Positions 21,330 through 29,803 of a stretch of 64,000 nucleotides of DNA are shown here, piece by piece. The position numbers and the translations under genes were made by a program. The number at the start of each line of letters is the position of its first letter. The first letter of the stretch is position 1. The stretch is from Flavobacterium cucumis (GTDB lineage: Bacteria; Bacteroidota; Bacteroidia; Flavobacteriales; Flavobacteriaceae), in contig NZ_FRYK01000003.1 of assembly GCF_900148835.1 (NCBI RefSeq), positions 276,713 through 340,712 of the forward strand. The letters are read 5' to 3'. The notes under the pieces were generated by a model, which had not been told where the DNA came from, searched no databases, and saw nothing but the letters and a program-made list of their open reading frames with translations.

Positions 21330-22532
21330 TTATAGAATAGAAAGCTCTTGCATGCATTCACGCATCGTTTGATACGTTCTTTCAATATTGTTGTCTAGTC
21401 CTATAGAAAAACGAATTAAACCATCCGTTAATCCCATTTCAGCCTGCTCTTCTAAAGGAATTTCCGATGATGTTGATGTTCCTGGCGCACTGAATAGCGT
21501 TTTATAAAATCCTAAACTAACAGCTAAATACCCTAAGTTACGTTCTTGCATCAGTTCCATTAATGCATTCGCTTTGTCTAAACTTCCTACATCAATGGTC
21601 ATCATGCCTCCAAATCCATATTCTGGATTAATCATTGTTTTATAGATTTCATGGCTTGGGTGACTTTTCAATCCAGGATAAACGGTTTTAATACCGTCTG
21701 CTTCAAATCGGTTGGCCAAATACATCGCATTGTGACTGTGCTGTTTCATGCGAATGTGTAAGGTTCTTAAGTTTTTCATTACCGATGCCGAACGCAAACT
21801 ATCCATTGTTGGACCTAATAGCATGCTGGCACCGTCGTTTACATTTTTTAAACTATTAATGAAATCTTGTGACGCACATACCACACCACCCACAGTATCG
21901 CTACTTCCGTTGATGTATTTTGTAAGCGAATGAATTACAATATCAGCTCCTAACTTCGCAGGAGCAACAGACAAAGGAGAAAAGGTGTTGTCAACCACCA
22001 ATTTAATATGGTGTTTTTTAGCAATTTTAGCCAATGAAGCAATATCTGCTACTTCCAATAATGGATTGCTCACGGTTTCGCAATATAAAACCTTGGTATT
22101 TGGAGTAATCGCTGCTTCAACTACATCTAATTTTGTAATGTCTACAAATGTCGTTTGAATACCCATTCTCGGTACGAAATTTTTCAAAAACGCATACGTA
22201 CCACCATAAATAGTGCGGCTAGAAACAATATGATCTCCATTGCCACACAATTGCAACAGGGTAGGAGTGATTGCCCCCATTCCAGAAGCTGATACATTTG
22301 CGGATTCTGTTCCTTCCATTGCTGCTAATGCTTTGTCCAAATATAAATTACTAGGAGAGGAATGACGGGAATACAAATAGCAACCTTCGGCATTGCCTTC
22401 AAAGGTGTCAAACATGGTTTTAGCCGAAAGAAAGGTATAAGTAGAACTGTCAGAGATCGATGGATTCACACCACCAAATTCACCAAAATATTGAAGGTCT
22501 TGAATTTTGTCTGCAGGATTGAATTTTTCCAT
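21330..22532 (-). CDS. Cys/Met-metabolism PLP-dependent enzyme (trans-sulfuration family)
   Basis: A 400-residue fold-type I PLP enzyme of the cystathionine gamma-synthase/lyase and methionine gamma-lyase family. The PLP lysine is Lys205 (SLTKYINGSSD), with VDNTFSPL just before it and the LYSRHSSPS segment (residues 53-61) near the active site. The cysteine that methionine gamma-lyases carry in the YGGTYAFL region (residues 109-116) is missing, so substrate preference is open. It is divergent from an Lrp/AsnC regulator (22721) and likely controlled by it, fitting amino-acid catabolism. It is closed by a terminator. Confidence 0.85.
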   Translation of the reverse strand: MEKFNPADKIQDLQYFGEFGGVNPSISDSSTYTFLSAKTMFDTFEGNAEGCYLYSRHSSPSNLYLDKALAAMEGTESANVSASGMGAITPTLLQLCGNGDHIVSSRTIYGGTYAFLKNFVPRMGIQTTFVDITKLDVVEAAITPNTKVLYCETVSNPLLEVADIASLAKIAKKHHIKLVVDNTFSPLSVAPAKLGADIVIHSLTKYINGSSDTVGGVVCASQDFINSLKNVNDGASMLLGPTMDSLRSASVMKNLRTLHIRMKQHSHNAMYLANRFEADGIKTVYPGLKSHPSHEIYKTMINPEYGFGGMMTIDVGSLDKANALMELMQERNLGYLAVSLGFYKTLFSAPGTSTSSEIPLEEQAEMGLTDGLIRFSIGLDNNIERTYQTMRECMQELSIL

Positions 22533-22632
22533 AAATTTGAAGTTTAGTTGTTTTTAGAATATCAAATCTCTGAAATGCCTATTTATTTTTCAATAGTTTT
22601 CTTTAAAATTAGTTTTTTATACTTTATTTTAA

Positions 22633-22671
22633 TATATTTGTAGAATATAAATCTATAAATATTGATTTATA
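22633..22671 (+). promoter_or_regulatory. Lrp-gene promoter with inverted-repeat operator
   Basis: TATATTTG at 22633-22640 matches the -7 element. Directly after it lies the inverted repeat TATAAATC (22646-22653) / GATTTATA (22664-22671), an AT-rich site of the kind Lrp/AsnC proteins bind. It sits in the divergent region between the regulator and the PLP-enzyme gene and could control both. Confidence 0.55.
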
Positions 22672-22720
22672 GCATTTTTTTAACTGAAACTAATAATTGT
22701 AATAGGAATAAAATTGTAAT

Positions 22721-23179
22721 ATGGACGCAATTGATAAAAAACTTCTTGGATTACTGCAAGCTGACACTAAGAAAACAACAAAAGAATTGTCTATGGTATT
22801 AAATCTTTCGGTAACCGCAGTTTATGAAAGAATAAAAAAATTAGAGCGGGAAGGTGTAATCCACAAGTATGTCGCTCTTTTAGATCGAAATAAGGTAGAG
22901 AAAGCTTTTGTTGTTTTCTGCCACATCAAATTGATCCAGCACACCAAAGATTTTGTCACTACTTTTGAAAGCGAAGTAGTAAAGCTTGACGAAGTATTGG
23001 AATGTTTTCACGTAAGTGGTGACTACGATTATATTTTAAAAGTACACGTAAAAGACATGGATGAGTATCGGGAGTTCATGATTACCAAACTAACGAGTTT
23101 GCAACATATTGGAAGTACACACAGTTCTTTCATGATAGGTGAAGTTAAAAACACGACTGCTTTTAATTTATCGAAATGA
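22721..23179 (+). CDS. Lrp/AsnC-family transcriptional regulator
   Basis: A 152-residue regulator with an N-terminal winged HTH (about residues 1-50, DAIDKKLLGLLQADTKKT then the LSVTAVYERIKKLEREGVI recognition region) and a C-terminal RAM/AsnC ligand-binding domain (about 65-145; DYDYILKVHVKDMDEYREF). The family senses amino acids and usually controls adjacent transport or catabolic genes. The divergently transcribed trans-sulfuration-family enzyme is the obvious target, and an inverted repeat beside its own promoter suggests autoregulation. Confidence 0.92.
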   Translation: MDAIDKKLLGLLQADTKKTTKELSMVLNLSVTAVYERIKKLEREGVIHKYVALLDRNKVEKAFVVFCHIKLIQHTKDFVTTFESEVVKLDEVLECFHVSGDYDYILKVHVKDMDEYREFMITKLTSLQHIGSTHSSFMIGEVKNTTAFNLSK

Positions 23180-23232
23180 TTTTTTTGAAGATTTTAGAAG
23201 CTAATTTCAGGTTGTTGGTACTTTATGTAAAT

Positions 23233-23270
23233 AAAAAAACGGATTAGTAAACACTAATCCGTTGATTTTT
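23233..23270. terminator. Terminator between the Lrp gene and tRNA-Met
   Basis: Stem ACGGATTAGT / ACTAATCCGT with an AAAC-type loop, A-rich on the left and T-rich on the right. It can serve the Lrp gene and the convergent tRNA-Met. Confidence 0.85.
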
Positions 23271-23286
23271 AAAAACTTAATTTTCG

Positions 23287-23360
23287 TAGCGAAGACGGGA
23301 GTTGAACCCGTGACCTCAGGGTTATGAATCCTGCGCTCTAACCAACTGAGCTACCTCGCC
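23287..23360 (-). tRNA. tRNA-Met (CAT), elongator type
   Basis: Minus-strand cloverleaf starting GGCGAGGTAGCTCAGTTGG. The anticodon stem-loop CAGGATTCATAACCCTG gives CAT (complement of 23324-23326), and the T-arm is ACGGGTTCAACTCCCGT. The first acceptor pair is G-T, not the mismatch of an initiator tRNA. CCA is not encoded. The alternative, tRNA-Ile2 with a modified CAT anticodon, seems less likely from the acceptor sequence. Confidence 0.92.
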
Positions 23361-23514
23361 AAATGTTGGTCTCACATCCTTGCTGAATGCGGGTGCAAAT
23401 ATAAAACTAATTATTTTGTTTGCAAATATTTTTTCATCAAAATAAATTAAAATAATTTTTTTGTTAATTCGATTAATTCTGTATATATTTCCAAACTGAA
23501 AATTAAAATAGACT

Positions 23515-23907
23515 ATGAGTGTAAAAGTAAAATACGAATTAGAATTCCCAATACAATCCTCGCCTCAATTATTATATCAATATATTTCAACTCCTTCAGG
23601 TTTATCAGAATGGTTTGCCGATAATGTAAATTCAAGAGGAGAATTTTTTACTTTTATCTGGGATGATTCCGAAGAAAAAGCAAAATTAGCTTCAAAAAAA
23701 TCAGGCGAACGAATTAAATTCAAATGGCTGGATGAAGAAGGTAATGAGACCGATTATTTTTTTGAGTTAAAAATTCTAGAAGACGAAATCACAAAAGATG
23801 TTTCCATTATGATTTCGGACTTTGCTTACGAAGAGGAATTAGATGAATCCAAGTTGCTTTGGGAAAATCAAATTTCGGACCTAAAACATGTCTTAGGTTC
23901 CGTTTAA
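23515..23907 (+). CDS. START-like (SRPBCC fold) domain protein
   Basis: A 130-residue single-domain protein with the AHSA1/START-like pattern: SSPQLLYQYISTPSGLSEWFAD (about residues 14-35) forms the first helix and loop that line the hydrophobic cavity, and a C-terminal long helix follows from DESKLLWENQISDLKHVLGS. The fold binds hydrophobic ligands or client proteins; the specific ligand is unknown. It is followed by an aminotransferase with its own promoter. A near-consensus TATATTTC lies upstream around 23485. Confidence 0.8.
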   Translation: MSVKVKYELEFPIQSSPQLLYQYISTPSGLSEWFADNVNSRGEFFTFIWDDSEEKAKLASKKSGERIKFKWLDEEGNETDYFFELKILEDEITKDVSIMISDFAYEEELDESKLLWENQISDLKHVLGSV

Positions 23908-23925
23908 AAACTCAATTATATAAGT

Positions 23926-23959
23926 TATATTTGTCCCGATTTTAAAATCGGGTTTTTTT
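23926..23959 (+). promoter_or_regulatory. Promoter running into a hairpin just before the class IV aminotransferase
   Basis: TATATTTG (23926-23933) is a perfect -7 element. It is followed at once by the hairpin CCCGATTTTAAAATCGGG and a T-run (23935-23957) that ends 2 bp before the ATG at 23960. A transcript from this promoter would start inside the hairpin and have almost no leader; a transcript from the upstream gene would meet it as a terminator. Confidence 0.6.
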
Positions 23960-24799
23960 ATGATAAATTTTAACGGAAATATTCAGCAAGAAAGTGCTAT
24001 TGCTGTTGAAAATAATAGGGGTTTTTTATTTGGAGATAGTGTTTTTGAAACCATTAAGGTACTCAACGAGCAAGTACTATTCCTAGAAGATCATTATTTT
24101 AGATTGATGGCTTCAATGCGCATTTGCCGTATGGAGATTCCAATGAACTTTACTATGGAATATTTTGAATCCCAAATTTTAGATTTAGTTCAAGCGCAAA
24201 CAGGTGCTAGTGCTTATCGTATTCGTTTTTCGGTTTACCGAGATGCGGAAGGTTTTTACCTGCCAAAATCGAGAAAAGTACAATTTATTGTGACCGCTGC
24301 TCCTTTAGAGTCGGAAGTATATACTACGGGAAAAGAGCAGTATGAAGTAGAACTTTATAAAGATTTTTATATCACTAAACAATTGCTCTCTTCATTGAAA
24401 ACGAACAACAAAATGCTTCAAATTACGGGAAGTATTTTTGCAGAAGAAAACGGTTATGACAATTGTTTGGTTTTAAATGATGATAAGAATGTAGTGGAAG
24501 CATTACAAAGTAACCTCTTTATGAAAATGGATAATGTAGTTGTAACACCACCGATATCAGAGGGTTGTTTGAACGGAATTATGCGCAAACAGGTACTCGA
24601 ATTGCTTAAAAAGATAGATGGTCTTGAAGTCAAGGAAGCGGTTATTTCTCCTTTTGATTTGCAAAAAGCAGACGAACTCTTCTTAACCAATGTAATCTCA
24701 GGAGTCCAACCCATTACAAAATACCGCAAAAAAGAATACACTTCAGCATTGGCACATGAGGTTGTAAAAAGATTGAACGCTAAAATACGACTTAGTTAA
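23960..24799 (+). CDS. Class IV PLP-dependent aminotransferase
   Basis: A 279-residue fold-type IV enzyme related to branched-chain aminotransferases and 4-amino-4-deoxychorismate lyase. The N-terminal RGFLFGDSVFETIKV motif (residues 20-34), the PLP lysine at about Lys147 (SSLKTNNKM), and the EALQSNLFMK and TPPISEGCLNGIMR segments are all present. A role as aminodeoxychorismate lyase in folate synthesis is plausible but unproven. Its 3' end overlaps the convergent yqgE gene by 8 bp. Confidence 0.85.
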   Translation: MINFNGNIQQESAIAVENNRGFLFGDSVFETIKVLNEQVLFLEDHYFRLMASMRICRMEIPMNFTMEYFESQILDLVQAQTGASAYRIRFSVYRDAEGFYLPKSRKVQFIVTAAPLESEVYTTGKEQYEVELYKDFYITKQLLSSLKTNNKMLQITGSIFAEENGYDNCLVLNDDKNVVEALQSNLFMKMDNVVVTPPISEGCLNGIMRKQVLELLKKIDGLEVKEAVISPFDLQKADELFLTNVISGVQPITKYRKKEYTSALAHEVVKRLNAKIRLS

Positions 24800-25352
24800 G
24801 AATTGGATTTTCAGGAGCATTTGAGAACAAGACGTATTCGCCTCCTTGCTCAATTATTTTTTCTTTCCAAAATAGGTTGCTTGCTTTTGATAACAACTTG
24901 TTTTTCAAAGTGTTTTCATTTATAATCCAAGCATTTTCTTGCAGTTCCATTTCAAGTTGGTTTACACTCCAACCGCTGTAACCTAGAAAAAAACGAATGT
25001 TATTTCGTCCAATTTTTCCCGTATTGATCAAGTGTTTTGTGGTTTCAAAATCGCCACCCCAATAAATACCATTTGAAATTTCAACACTATTTGGAATGAC
25101 CTCTGGAATGTTGTGAATAAAGTACAAGTTGTCTTGTTCTACCGGTCCGCCATTGTAAATTTTAAATGAAGCATCAATCTCCGGAATGAGATCGTTAATA
25201 GTGTAACTCAAAGGTTTGTTTAAGATAAAACCAATGGATCCTTCATCATTGTGTTCGGCTAACAAAATCACAGAGCGATTGAATGATATATCGCCTAAAG
25301 TAGTAGGTTCTGCTATCAGCAAATGACCTTTTTTCGGTAAAATAGATATCAT
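24792..25352 (-). CDS. YqgE/AlgH family protein (UPF0301)
   Basis: A 186-residue protein with the family hallmarks: GHLLIAEPTTLGDISFNRSVILL (residues 9-31), a GSIGFILNKPL motif, a YNGGPVEQDNLYFIH segment and a C-terminal FLGYSGWSVNQLE (about 143-155). The family is widespread; AlgH affects alginate regulation in Pseudomonas, but the molecular function is unclear. It overlaps the convergent aminotransferase gene by 8 bp. It lies downstream of the HU gene behind that gene's terminator. Confidence 0.92.
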   Translation of the reverse strand: MISILPKKGHLLIAEPTTLGDISFNRSVILLAEHNDEGSIGFILNKPLSYTINDLIPEIDASFKIYNGGPVEQDNLYFIHNIPEVIPNSVEISNGIYWGGDFETTKHLINTGKIGRNNIRFFLGYSGWSVNQLEMELQENAWIINENTLKNKLLSKASNLFWKEKIIEQGGEYVLFSNAPENPILN

Positions 25353-25427
25353 ATTCGGTATGTTTAATTCCTAAAGTTATCAAAAAAAGTATAAAAAATC
25401 AAATTTTTTAGACAAAAAGCAAAAAAA

Positions 25428-25451
25428 GAGTCCCGATTTGCATCGGGACTC
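25428..25451 (-). terminator. Terminator after the HU gene
   Basis: Stem GAGTCCCGAT (25428-25437) / ATCGGGACTC (25442-25451) with a TTGC loop and a long T-run on the minus strand. Confidence 0.93.
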
Positions 25452-25474
25452 TCTATTTTGTTGTAACAAAAATA

Positions 25475-25750
25475 TTATTTGTTTACTGCTCCTTCTAATT
25501 CAGCACCAGCTTTAAATTTTACTACATTTTTAGCAGCAATTTTGATAGTTTTACCAGTTTGAGGGTTTCTTCCATCTCTTGCAGCTCTTTTAGATACTGA
25601 CCAAGAACCAAAACCTACTAAAGATACTCTTCCACCTTTTTGTAAAGTTCCTTCTACATTGCTTAAAAATGATTCTAAAGCTAATTTAGCAGCTGCTTTT
25701 GTAATTCCAGCAGAAGCTGCCATTGCATCGATTAATTCTGATTTGTTCAT
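25475..25750 (-). CDS. HU-family DNA-binding protein
   Basis: A 91-residue histone-like dimeric protein that bends DNA and organises the nucleoid. It has the canonical helices (MNKSELIDAMAASAGITK, AAAKLALESFLSNVEGTL), the GRVSLVGFGSWSV strand and the RNPQTGKTIKI arm tip. It has a strong consensus promoter (25793-25822) and a strong terminator, as expected for a highly expressed single gene. Confidence 0.96.
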   Translation of the reverse strand: MNKSELIDAMAASAGITKAAAKLALESFLSNVEGTLQKGGRVSLVGFGSWSVSKRAARDGRNPQTGKTIKIAAKNVVKFKAGAELEGAVNK

Positions 25751-25792
25751 GATTAAAGTTATTTATAATTGGTTAAACTTAATTATTTGTAG

Positions 25793-25822
25793 CAAATTTA
25801 GCGGTATTATTGAGCCGTGCAA
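25793..25822 (-). promoter_or_regulatory. Consensus HU promoter
   Basis: On the minus strand TTG (25820-25822), a 19-nt spacer and TAAATTTG (25793-25800). This is the best match to the Bacteroidota primary sigma consensus in the window, about 43 bp before the ATG. Confidence 0.85.
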
Positions 25823-25926
25823 GTTTTCGTGCTAATTTTCGACTAAAATGTTAATAAATTCATTTAAATGTTAATAACATTGTTTGTTTTTTTAAATTTT
25901 AGGCGCAAATACAGTGTTTTCAGGGC

Positions 25927-26874
25927 TTAAAGAGCTATTGCGTTTTCAGATAGCTTAACGCCATTTAATAATTCATGCGTTCCCATTCTTTTCTTTCCTG
26001 GAAATTGCAAACTTTCAATTTTTAAAACACCTCCATGTACCGCTACAAAAAGTTCTTTTTTAGTAGTAGTTATTTTTCCAATAGTATCCGTATGTGCCTT
26101 TTCTTCAAAACTAGCCGAGTAAACCTTTACATTCCACTCATTTTCGCCATCCTTAATAAATGTCCAAGCAGCTGGATAAGGCGACAAGCCTCTGATTAAA
26201 TTAAAAATTGTCTTTCCCGATTGCGACCAATCAATTTTACAATTCTCTTTGTTTAATTTATAAGCTGTTTTTGGTTCAGGCTGATTCTCTTGTAAAGTAG
26301 TTGTTGCTTTTTCGGATTCAATTAATTGAAGTGTTTCTAAAACCGTTTCGCTTCCCAAATGCATCAAACGATCGTGTAATTCACCTGCAGTTTCATTGGC
26401 TCCAATTGCTGTTTCCTTACTTAAAATCATCGCACCAGTGTCAATTTTATCATCAATAAAGAAGGTAGTAACGCCTGTTTTAGTTTCACCATTAATGACA
26501 GCCCAATTAATTGGGGCAGCGCCACGATATTCTGGTAACAAAGAAGCGTGTAAATTGAACGTGCCTAGTTTTGGCATTTTCCAAACCACTTCAGGTAACA
26601 TTCTAAAGGCAACCACTACTTGTAAATTGGCATCCAAACTTTTTAGATCGGCTAAAAATGCTTCCGATTTTAAATTGGTAGGTTGTAATATGCGTAAGTT
26701 TTTTTCCAAGGCATATTCTTTAACGGCACTCATGCTTACTTTTTGTCCACGACCTGCTGGTTTGTCGGGAGCAGTGATAACCCCTACAATATCGTAGTTG
26801 TTTTTGTAAATAGTATCCAAAATCCCAACAGCAAAATCGGGTGTTCCCATGAACACAATTCGTAATTTTTCCAT
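25927..26874 (-). CDS. fmt: Methionyl-tRNA formyltransferase
   Basis: Formylates initiator Met-tRNA using 10-formyltetrahydrofolate. The 315-residue enzyme has the N-terminal formyltransferase domain with FMGTPDFAVGIL (residues 8-19), the catalytic FNLHASLLPEYRGAAPINWA segment (Asn and His of the Asn-His-Asp triad) and IDTGAMI (the Asp), followed by the C-terminal OB-like tRNA-binding domain. Its ATG overlaps the recQ stop by one base (TAATG on the minus strand), so it is translationally coupled to recQ. Confidence 0.96.
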   Translation of the reverse strand: MEKLRIVFMGTPDFAVGILDTIYKNNYDIVGVITAPDKPAGRGQKVSMSAVKEYALEKNLRILQPTNLKSEAFLADLKSLDANLQVVVAFRMLPEVVWKMPKLGTFNLHASLLPEYRGAAPINWAVINGETKTGVTTFFIDDKIDTGAMILSKETAIGANETAGELHDRLMHLGSETVLETLQLIESEKATTTLQENQPEPKTAYKLNKENCKIDWSQSGKTIFNLIRGLSPYPAAWTFIKDGENEWNVKVYSASFEEKAHTDTIGKITTTKKELFVAVHGGVLKIESLQFPGKKRMGTHELLNGVKLSENAIAL

Positions 26875-28760
26875 TATATAAGGTAATATTGATTGTTTGT
26901 ATTGATTTTGATGCGCCCTTGCTCTAATAATATTTGAATCGCAAAGATAGTGGCTTCTGTAGAAATGTGCAGTTGGTTTTCAATTTCTCTTGAAGTCAAC
27001 GCCTTATTTTCTAATAATTGTAATACCGATTGGGTGATTTCAACGGGTTGGACTTTTTTTTTAGCAGTACAATACGAACAAGTGCCACAATCCACTTTCG
27101 CTATTTCATCAAAATAAGCAAGAAGTATTTTATTTTTACAAGTGTCTTCATTACTTATATAATGTACCACACTATCAAATTGAGCTTCTTTTAATTTATT
27201 TTGATGTTCTAAAAACTTTGCTACACGATTGATGGTCAAATCGTCCTCTCGAGCTTCGTTAAAAGTAATCGAACTATCATTGTTTTTAGCATGCAAAACA
27301 ATGCATTGATTAGTCGCAAGCTTATCAATGACTTTATCAACTTGATCAAGTGTTACTTGTGCTTTTTTGGCTATCAAATGAGGATTGATAGTTGTTTCTG
27401 TATCAAAAATCCCAGAATAGGTCCTTAAAATCGCTGTAATAATAGGTTCGTCATGTGGATGCAAACTGATGTAACGGATAACTTCTTTACTCGGAATGAT
27501 AAATTGCAAACTTATTTTCTCAGTGGATTCACTTTGAAAAGTAATAATACCTTGACGATCCAAAAACTGCAAACTATTGAATGCTTTGATTACTGGAAAA
27601 TGATAATGGGCACAAAACTGATTCAAATTGAAAGCAAAACTTTCGTTATAACCTTCGCCGTAAGCAATTTGAAAGTAATTGTTCAATTTGATGTAAACGT
27701 CTTTTACGAATTTTTTATCCGGTAAAACATCGATAAATTGGGCTTTAGTGTAAGCAATATCAGATGGATTCGTAACAATGATTCCGAAGGCTTTTTCGCC
27801 ATTTCGTCCTGCTCGTCCCGCTTCTTGATAATAATTTTCTAGATTTTCTGGAAGTTGAATGTGAATTACGGTTTTTACATCAGGTTTGTCGATCCCCATT
27901 CCAAAAGCGTTTGTGGCTACAATAACTTGTGATTTGTTTTCAAACCACGATTGCATGTTCTTTTCTTTTTCTTTTGCGGGCAATCCTCCATGATAAAACG
28001 TACAAGTAAATCCCAATTGATTCAATTGTTGCGAAGTTTCAATACACGATTTTCGATTGCGAACATAGATTATCGAAGATTGCGGATTTTTTGTTAATAT
28101 CTGCTGAATCTTGAATAATTTATCTTCGGTTTTAATGACATGATACGCTAAATTTTCTCTAGTAAATGACTTCGTGAAAACTTTTGGGTTAACCAATGCT
28201 AAATGCATGCAAATATCTTCCTGAACTCGTTTGTTGGCTGTTGCAGTTAAGGCTAAAAATGGAGTAGAAGGAAAGTGCGTTTTTAAAGCCGAAATCTTCA
28301 AATACGCCGGTCTGAAATCGTGCCCCCATTGACTTACACAATGCGCTTCGTCAATTGCAATAAGATTGATAGGTAATTGTTTCAAGCGTTCAACAATCCA
28401 ATCATGTTGCAAACGTTCGGGTGAAAGGTATAGGAATTTGTAATTTCCGAATTGGCAATTGTCTAAAATAGCAATTATGTCGTCTTGAGAAACGCCACCA
28501 GTTAAGGCAATCGCTTTGATGTTTTTGCTTTGTAAATTCTGAACTTGGTCTTTCATCAAAGCAATTAATGGGGAAATCACCAAGCAAATTCCATTCCGCA
28601 TTAACGCTGGAATTTGAAAACAAACCGATTTCCCGCCACCAGTTGGTAAAAGTGCAAAGGTATCATTTCCCTCTAAAATCGATTGAATAATGGCTTCTTG
28701 AGGTTCCCTAAAACGATCGTGTTTCCAGTATTTTTGAAGAATTTGTAAGGCTTCCGACAT
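26874..28760 (-). CDS. recQ: ATP-dependent DNA helicase RecQ
   Basis: A 3'-5' DNA helicase for recombination and replication-fork repair. The 628-residue protein has Walker A LLPTGGGKSVCFQIPAL (about residues 37-53), the DEAH box AIDEAHCVSQWGHDFRP, motif VI around QEAGRAGRNG, and an RQC-like region with zinc cysteines near the C-terminus (TCK...CGTCSYC). It is shorter than E. coli RecQ plus HRDC, and no HRDC domain is evident. Many Bacteroidota genomes carry two RecQ types; this one is coupled to fmt. Confidence 0.94.
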   Translation of the reverse strand: MSEALQILQKYWKHDRFREPQEAIIQSILEGNDTFALLPTGGGKSVCFQIPALMRNGICLVISPLIALMKDQVQNLQSKNIKAIALTGGVSQDDIIAILDNCQFGNYKFLYLSPERLQHDWIVERLKQLPINLIAIDEAHCVSQWGHDFRPAYLKISALKTHFPSTPFLALTATANKRVQEDICMHLALVNPKVFTKSFTRENLAYHVIKTEDKLFKIQQILTKNPQSSIIYVRNRKSCIETSQQLNQLGFTCTFYHGGLPAKEKEKNMQSWFENKSQVIVATNAFGMGIDKPDVKTVIHIQLPENLENYYQEAGRAGRNGEKAFGIIVTNPSDIAYTKAQFIDVLPDKKFVKDVYIKLNNYFQIAYGEGYNESFAFNLNQFCAHYHFPVIKAFNSLQFLDRQGIITFQSESTEKISLQFIIPSKEVIRYISLHPHDEPIITAILRTYSGIFDTETTINPHLIAKKAQVTLDQVDKVIDKLATNQCIVLHAKNNDSSITFNEAREDDLTINRVAKFLEHQNKLKEAQFDSVVHYISNEDTCKNKILLAYFDEIAKVDCGTCSYCTAKKKVQPVEITQSVLQLLENKALTSREIENQLHISTEATIFAIQILLEQGRIKINTNNQYYLI

Positions 28761-28798
28761 GTGAAAAGGCTTTTAGAAACACTAAAATACAAAAAAAA

Positions 28799-29338
28799 TT
28801 ATTTAACAAGATGTTTCATAATAAATTCAACACGATTTTCTACCGTGTCTTTAGGAACTTCTGTAATGGTATAACCGTATTTTTTATAAGTTTCCATCAA
28901 ATGTTCGTGAATCAAAACGGCTTGTTCGTAGTTTTCATAACGCTCCGCATCACTTACATAAATTTCTTTCCAAGGTGGTAAAACAAAAATGGCGGAATAT
29001 TTGTGGTCTTGACAAGCTTTGTCAAAAAAAGAGGGATACGAATCACCAATATAATGCATATAAGCCAAGACATCAGGAATGCCGCGATCTAAAAAAACAA
29101 TGTTTGCTGTTTCATTCAAAGCTTCTTTGTATTGTCTTTTTCGGCCTTCAAGCAGTAATTCACTAAATAAAAGTGGTTTTTCAAGAAACAATTGTTCAAT
29201 GCCTTGTTCTTGTGCTTCACGAATAACTTCACGTGAAACCTCAGGATAGCAAGTGTGTCCTTTTTCTTTTAATGCCTCGATTAAGGTGGTTTTTCCAGAA
29301 CTTGGACCACCAATTAAAACCACAATTTCTTTATTCAT
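28799..29338 (-). CDS. P-loop ATPase/kinase-like protein (AAA_28 type)
   Basis: A 179-residue protein with Walker A GGPSSGKTT (residues 10-18) and a FLDRGIPDVLAYMHY segment (about 82-96) holding the presumed Walker B aspartate. It resembles nicotinamide riboside kinase and deoxynucleoside-kinase-like AAA_28 proteins, but the substrate is unknown. It is 38 bp upstream of recQ on the same strand, so it may be the first gene of an ATPase-recQ-fmt operon. Confidence 0.82.
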   Translation of the reverse strand: MNKEIVVLIGGPSSGKTTLIEALKEKGHTCYPEVSREVIREAQEQGIEQLFLEKPLLFSELLLEGRKRQYKEALNETANIVFLDRGIPDVLAYMHYIGDSYPSFFDKACQDHKYSAIFVLPPWKEIYVSDAERYENYEQAVLIHEHLMETYKKYGYTITEVPKDTVENRVEFIMKHLVK

Positions 29339-29481
29339 CTTGAAATACTAAGGCGCAAAAGTAAGTTTTTTTAAAAAGCTAATCAACTTTAAATCCAGAA
29401 TCCGCATTAGACTTCGTTATGAAACAGAATTAGGCATTAAAATTTATAAGGTACTACAATACAATTCTAAACAGAATAAAG

Positions 29482-29489
29482 TATATTTG
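29482..29489 (+). promoter_or_regulatory. Promoter -7 element for the DUF493-DUF4290-murA operon
   Basis: TATATTTG, a perfect TAnnTTTG match, 16 bp upstream of the DUF493 ATG. The predicted leader is therefore only about 10 nt. Confidence 0.65.
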
Positions 29490-29505
29490 CTTTTCCTAAT
29501 ACGAA

Positions 29506-29796
29506 ATGATGATGGATAAGAAAACAGAAGAATTTTACATCCGATTAAAAGAAGAATTAACGAATTCAACACTTTGGCCTTCAGAGTATTTATACAAATT
29601 TATCATGCCTTCCAATTTACACAGTATCGCAAAAGTGGAAGCCGCTTTTAACAATATGGGAGCAGTTATCACAACCCAACAATCAAAAACAGGCAAGTTT
29701 ACAAGTGTTTCCATTAGCGTGAACATGCCAAATCCTCAAAGTGTAATTGATAAATATATTGAGGTTTCAGACATTGAAGGCATCATTTCATTATAA
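29506..29796 (+). CDS. DUF493 (YbeD-like) family protein
   Basis: A 96-residue ferredoxin-fold-like small protein matching DUF493: a WPSEYLYKFIMPS segment (residues 25-37) and the TGKFTSVSISVNMPNPQSVIDKY strand-helix near the C-terminus. Its function is unknown; the E. coli homologue YbeD resembles ACT-like regulatory domains. The start could be any of three consecutive methionine codons at 29506-29514. It is first in a tight operon with DUF4290 (7-bp gap) and murA. Confidence 0.85.
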   Translation: MMMDKKTEEFYIRLKEELTNSTLWPSEYLYKFIMPSNLHSIAKVEAAFNNMGAVITTQQSKTGKFTSVSISVNMPNPQSVIDKYIEVSDIEGIISL

Positions 29797-29803
29797 AACA
29801 ATC

